Shown: in pieces, positions 30,189 through 33,260 of the stretch
How the letters are laid out: each line of letters begins with the position of its first letter
How positions within the stretch are numbered: position 1 is the stretch's first letter
Assembly: GCA_913050645.1 (NCBI GenBank)
Contig: CAJXAG010000004.1
Coordinates: forward strand, 1 to 33,260
From: an uncultured bacterium
GTDB taxonomy: Bacteria > Patescibacteriota > Minisyncoccia > Phycocordibacterales > UBA918
DNA: 33,260 bases
Direction of reading: 5' to 3'
The notes under the pieces: model-generated
What the model was told of the DNA's origin: nothing
What the model saw: only the letters and a program-made list of their open reading frames with translations
The model's database searches: none
Position numbers and translations under genes: made by a program

Positions 30189-30857
30189 ATGCTGCCGATT
30201 ACCGTAGTTCCATCGTTACCTGCGGCGTCATTACGCGAAATTAAGCATTTGTGCAAGTCGCTAAAAGGAATTGCACGGGAAGTGCAGATCGATATTGTTG
30301 ACGGAGTGTACGTGCCACATACGTCATGGCCTTTTACAGAGCGTAAAGGCATGGGCGTGTTCTCTAAAATGCAAAAGTACACACAGGATTTTATGCTTGA
30401 GGTTGATTGTATGGTGCAAAAACCCGAGCAGTACCTCGATACGATTGCAGCACTTAACCCAAAGCGTGTATGTATCCATGTGGGAAGCACTGATGCATAC
30501 AGAGTAATTATTGAACATGCATACACACATGGGTATCATCTTGGCTTCGCATTCACCAACGATACGCCACTTGATGTGCTTGATGAGTATTTTGATGACG
30601 TTTCGTATGTACAGCTGATGGGTATTAAAGAAGTGGGACAGCAAGGGCAACCGTTTGATGAACGAACACTCACACGTGCATGTGCATTGCGCACTCGCTT
30701 TCCTGAGCTGGAGATAGCCGTTGATGGAAGTGTAAACGCTACTACAATGCCACGTTTGTATGCTGCAGGAGTTAATCGCTTTGCACCAGGGTCTGCCATT
30801 GCCAAGCAAAATGATCCAGCTATAGCCTATAAACAGCTACTGAGTCTCGTTACATAA
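30189..30857 (+). CDS. Ribulose-phosphate 3-epimerase-like TIM-barrel protein (diverged)
   Basis: VVPSLPAASLREI, QIDIVDGVYVPHTSWPF, AVDGSVNATTMPRLYAAGVNRFAPGSAI; ORF track start 30117 is in frame but 30189 ATG avoids overlap with rpiB. Confidence 0.78.
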   Translation: MLPITVVPSLPAASLREIKHLCKSLKGIAREVQIDIVDGVYVPHTSWPFTERKGMGVFSKMQKYTQDFMLEVDCMVQKPEQYLDTIAALNPKRVCIHVGSTDAYRVIIEHAYTHGYHLGFAFTNDTPLDVLDEYFDDVSYVQLMGIKEVGQQGQPFDERTLTRACALRTRFPELEIAVDGSVNATTMPRLYAAGVNRFAPGSAIAKQNDPAIAYKQLLSLVT

Positions 30858-30882
30858 GCAACAGGGTATAATTGAGGTACCT

Positions 30883-31779
30883 ATGTATTACTTATCCAAT
30901 GAAGATGTACGCAAAATGGAACTAAAAGCAAATGACATTCGTCAGAGTGTCATTGAGATGCTTGTTGCTGCCGGAAGCGGACATACTGCCGGTTCGCTTG
31001 ATATGGCGGATATTTTCACTCTTTTATACTTCAGTGTTTTAAAGCACGATCCAGATAATCCTACATGGGAAGAGCGTGATCGTGTGGTACTTTCAGCGGG
31101 ACATATCTGTCCGGTACTGTATGCAACCATGGCACACGCAAGGTACTTTCCAGTTGAAGAACTTGCAACATTGCGTAAGTTCGGAACACGTTTGCAGGGA
31201 CACCCCCACAGGACAGCGCTTCCAGGTTTAGAAAGCAGTTCAGGACCGCTGGGTAGCGGTCTCTCACAAGCGGTAGGCATGGCACTTGCTGAACGTATGG
31301 ATAATCCATACACGTCAAAGTTCGTGTACTGTATTGCTGGCGATGGAGAGCTCAACGAAGGGCAGATCTGGGAGGCAGCGATGCTTGCTGGGAAAGAACA
31401 GCTACATAACCTAGTGCTTATTGTTGACCGTAACGCTATTCAGATTGATGGATACACCAAAGATGTGATGCCACTTGAGTCATTACGCGATAAGTTTGAG
31501 TCATTTAACTTCCATGTGCAGGAAGTAGACGGTCACAATATCCGTACGGTCAATGACGCGATCGGGAAGGCACAGGGTATCTACAGTCAGCCTTCAGTGA
31601 TTATTGCGCACACTATCGCAGCAAAAGGAGTTGATGTGTTTGAGCGTGATTTCCGTTGGCACGGCAACCCTCCAGGGAAAGGACCTGAGGATCGCGTACC
31701 CAAAGGTGATCAAGCGAAGGTGGCGCTTGAGAAATTGCGTACATTAGGAGGAATGATAACCCCATCGGATCTTGATTAG
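30883..31779 (+). CDS. Transketolase, N-terminal (TPP-binding) subunit
   Basis: SGHTAGSLDMADIFTLLYF, GPLGSGLSQAVGMALAERM, GDGELNEGQIWEAAMLAG. Confidence 0.92.
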   Translation: MYYLSNEDVRKMELKANDIRQSVIEMLVAAGSGHTAGSLDMADIFTLLYFSVLKHDPDNPTWEERDRVVLSAGHICPVLYATMAHARYFPVEELATLRKFGTRLQGHPHRTALPGLESSSGPLGSGLSQAVGMALAERMDNPYTSKFVYCIAGDGELNEGQIWEAAMLAGKEQLHNLVLIVDRNAIQIDGYTKDVMPLESLRDKFESFNFHVQEVDGHNIRTVNDAIGKAQGIYSQPSVIIAHTIAAKGVDVFERDFRWHGNPPGKGPEDRVPKGDQAKVALEKLRTLGGMITPSDLD

Positions 31780-31810
31780 AGTATAGGTGTTAGTTTGTAG
31801 TGTACAGGTA

Positions 31811-32164
31811 ATGATTAAATCATTTAAAGATCTTGTGGTTTGGCAGAAATCATTCAATCTTGTCCAGGATGTCTATGCTGCTACTGAGCAATTGCCACAA
31901 TCCGAATTGTATGGCTTGTCAAGCCAGATAAGAAGGTCTGCAGTTTCTATTCCTTCAAATATTGCAGAGGGTTCAAAGCGTAGCACGAGCAAAGACTACA
32001 TACAATTTTTACGAGTCGCATATGGATCGTCAGCAGAGCTGGAAACTCAATTGTTGTTGGCCAAAGCGTTGTATAATATTGAAGTAGATGATCCGTTGGG
32101 TTTAGTTGAGGAAATACAGAAAATGTTACAGAGTCTTATAACCAAACTAATCACTAAAACCTAA
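31811..32164 (+). CDS. Four-helix bundle protein (23S rRNA intervening-sequence/S23-type, Avd-like fold)
   Basis: KSFKDLVVWQKSFNLVQDVYAATEQLPQSELYGLSSQIRRSAVSIPSNIAEGSKRSTSKDYIQFLRVAYGSSAELETQLLLAKAL: classic family pattern. Confidence 0.92.
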   Translation: MIKSFKDLVVWQKSFNLVQDVYAATEQLPQSELYGLSSQIRRSAVSIPSNIAEGSKRSTSKDYIQFLRVAYGSSAELETQLLLAKALYNIEVDDPLGLVEEIQKMLQSLITKLITKT

Positions 32165-32183
32165 CAACTAAAAACTAAAATAT

Positions 32184-33167
32184 ATGTTTGTAGATCATGT
32201 AGATAAAAAAGTATGTACGCCAGAGGTGGACATGATGCCAAACCGTAACGGATACGGTGAGGGTCTGAAGGAAGCTGGAGAGCGTGACGAGCGTGTGGTC
32301 GCGCTATGTGCTGACCTGACCGGTTCAACGCGCACGAATATTTTTGCCGATGCGTTTCCCGAACGCTTTGTGCAGGTAGGTATCGCTGAGCAGAATATGG
32401 CATCAGTAGCTTCAGGAATGGCAGCAATGGGGAAGATTCCGTTTATTGCATCATACGCAATGTTCTCACCAGGGCGTTCGTGGGAGCAGGTGCGTACTAC
32501 TATTGCGTACAATGAGTCAAATGTAAAAATCATTGGCGCGCATGCAGGTGTGTCAGTAGGACCAGACGGCGCGACACATCAGGCGATTGAAGATATGGCT
32601 ATTATGCGAGTGATTCCTGGTATGGTCGTAATCGCACCGTGTGATGCGATTGAAGCCAAGAAAGCAACACTTGCAGCTGCAGAGTATGACGGACCGGTGT
32701 ATATTCGTCTTGCACGAGAGAAGACCCCGGTGGTGACTACAGAAAGTTCGCCATTTACAATAGGCAAAGCAGAAGTGCTGTTTGAGAAAGATGCAGATCA
32801 TGAAAAAACCGTTGGGTTGGTAGTAACCGGAGTACTTGCGCATAACGCGCTTGAAGCTGCGCTGTTGTGTGTAAAGGAAGGGATCGGTGTGACGGTGCTT
32901 CATATGCCAACTATTAAGCCACTTGATACGGATGCGCTTGATACGCTTGCATCAGGCCATGACATCATTGTCACACTCGAGGAGCATCAGTGTGCAGGAG
33001 GCCTCGGTGGCGCAGTCAGTGAGCACTACAGCGAGAACAATCCAAAGCGCGTGGTGAAGATCGGTGTTTGTGACGAGTTCGGACAGTCAGGGGAGCCAGA
33101 GGAACTCATTGCACACTACGGTATGGACGCAACATCAGTAGCAGAAAAAATTCAAGGACTCTTTTAA
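32184..33167 (+). CDS. Transketolase, C-terminal subunit
   Basis: ALCADLTGSTRTNIFADAFPERFVQVGIAEQNMASVASGMA, SYAMFSPGRSWEQVRTTIAYNESNVKIIGAHAGVSVGPDGATHQAIEDMAIMRVIPGM. Confidence 0.92.
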   Translation: MFVDHVDKKVCTPEVDMMPNRNGYGEGLKEAGERDERVVALCADLTGSTRTNIFADAFPERFVQVGIAEQNMASVASGMAAMGKIPFIASYAMFSPGRSWEQVRTTIAYNESNVKIIGAHAGVSVGPDGATHQAIEDMAIMRVIPGMVVIAPCDAIEAKKATLAAAEYDGPVYIRLAREKTPVVTTESSPFTIGKAEVLFEKDADHEKTVGLVVTGVLAHNALEAALLCVKEGIGVTVLHMPTIKPLDTDALDTLASGHDIIVTLEEHQCAGGLGGAVSEHYSENNPKRVVKIGVCDEFGQSGEPEELIAHYGMDATSVAEKIQGLF

Positions 33168-33176
33168 AAAAACAAA

Positions 33177-33208
33177 GAAAAGCCTGAGGCAGGGCCTCAG
33201 GCTTTTTT
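33177..33208 (+). terminator. Rho-independent terminator after the transketolase C-subunit gene
   Basis: aagcctgaggc-agg-gcctcaggctt + tttt. Confidence 0.85.
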
Positions 33209-33260
33209 GTTACACCTAAAAACCTCCGGCTTCAGCCGGAGAGTACGTTTGAAGGCAACG

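Overview
The window reads as a Candidate Phyla Radiation (Patescibacteria/Parcubacteria-like) chromosome segment. Nearly every supported gene is on the + strand and standard stop codons are used. The housekeeping backbone is an O-antigen-ligase-like protein with TPRs, MurB, a histone-H1-like Lys/Ala-rich protein, SecA, two small membrane proteins, Obg and GatB. A non-oxidative pentose-phosphate/GAPDH block lies at the right end (GAPDH, RpiB, Rpe-like, split transketolase with a four-helix-bundle gene between the halves). The most interesting part is about 11.9-19.55 kb. A tightly overlapping operon encodes diverged F1-ATPase-like subunits in the canonical order b-delta-alpha-gamma-beta-epsilon, but no subunit a is visible. 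The gene just upstream encodes a secreted-type protein whose C-terminus looks like an F-type c-subunit hairpin: TM, cytoplasmic loop with 'GRNPRAKG', TM. The ion-binding carboxylate position of helix 2 is Leu, and a large extracytoplasmic domain is fused N-terminally. This is best explained as an F1-like motor uncoupled from ion transport that may act on an extracytoplasmic domain; the function is a hypothesis. The locus also has a perfect 42-bp palindrome between the c-like gene and the F1-like operon, MITE/REP-like repeats on both sides, and a membrane-tethered HTH protein at its head. It is followed by a 1428-aa surface fibre (seven LVIVD-type propeller blades plus a Peptidase_S74 chaperone domain) and a WxL/DUF916-like surface-protein operon.
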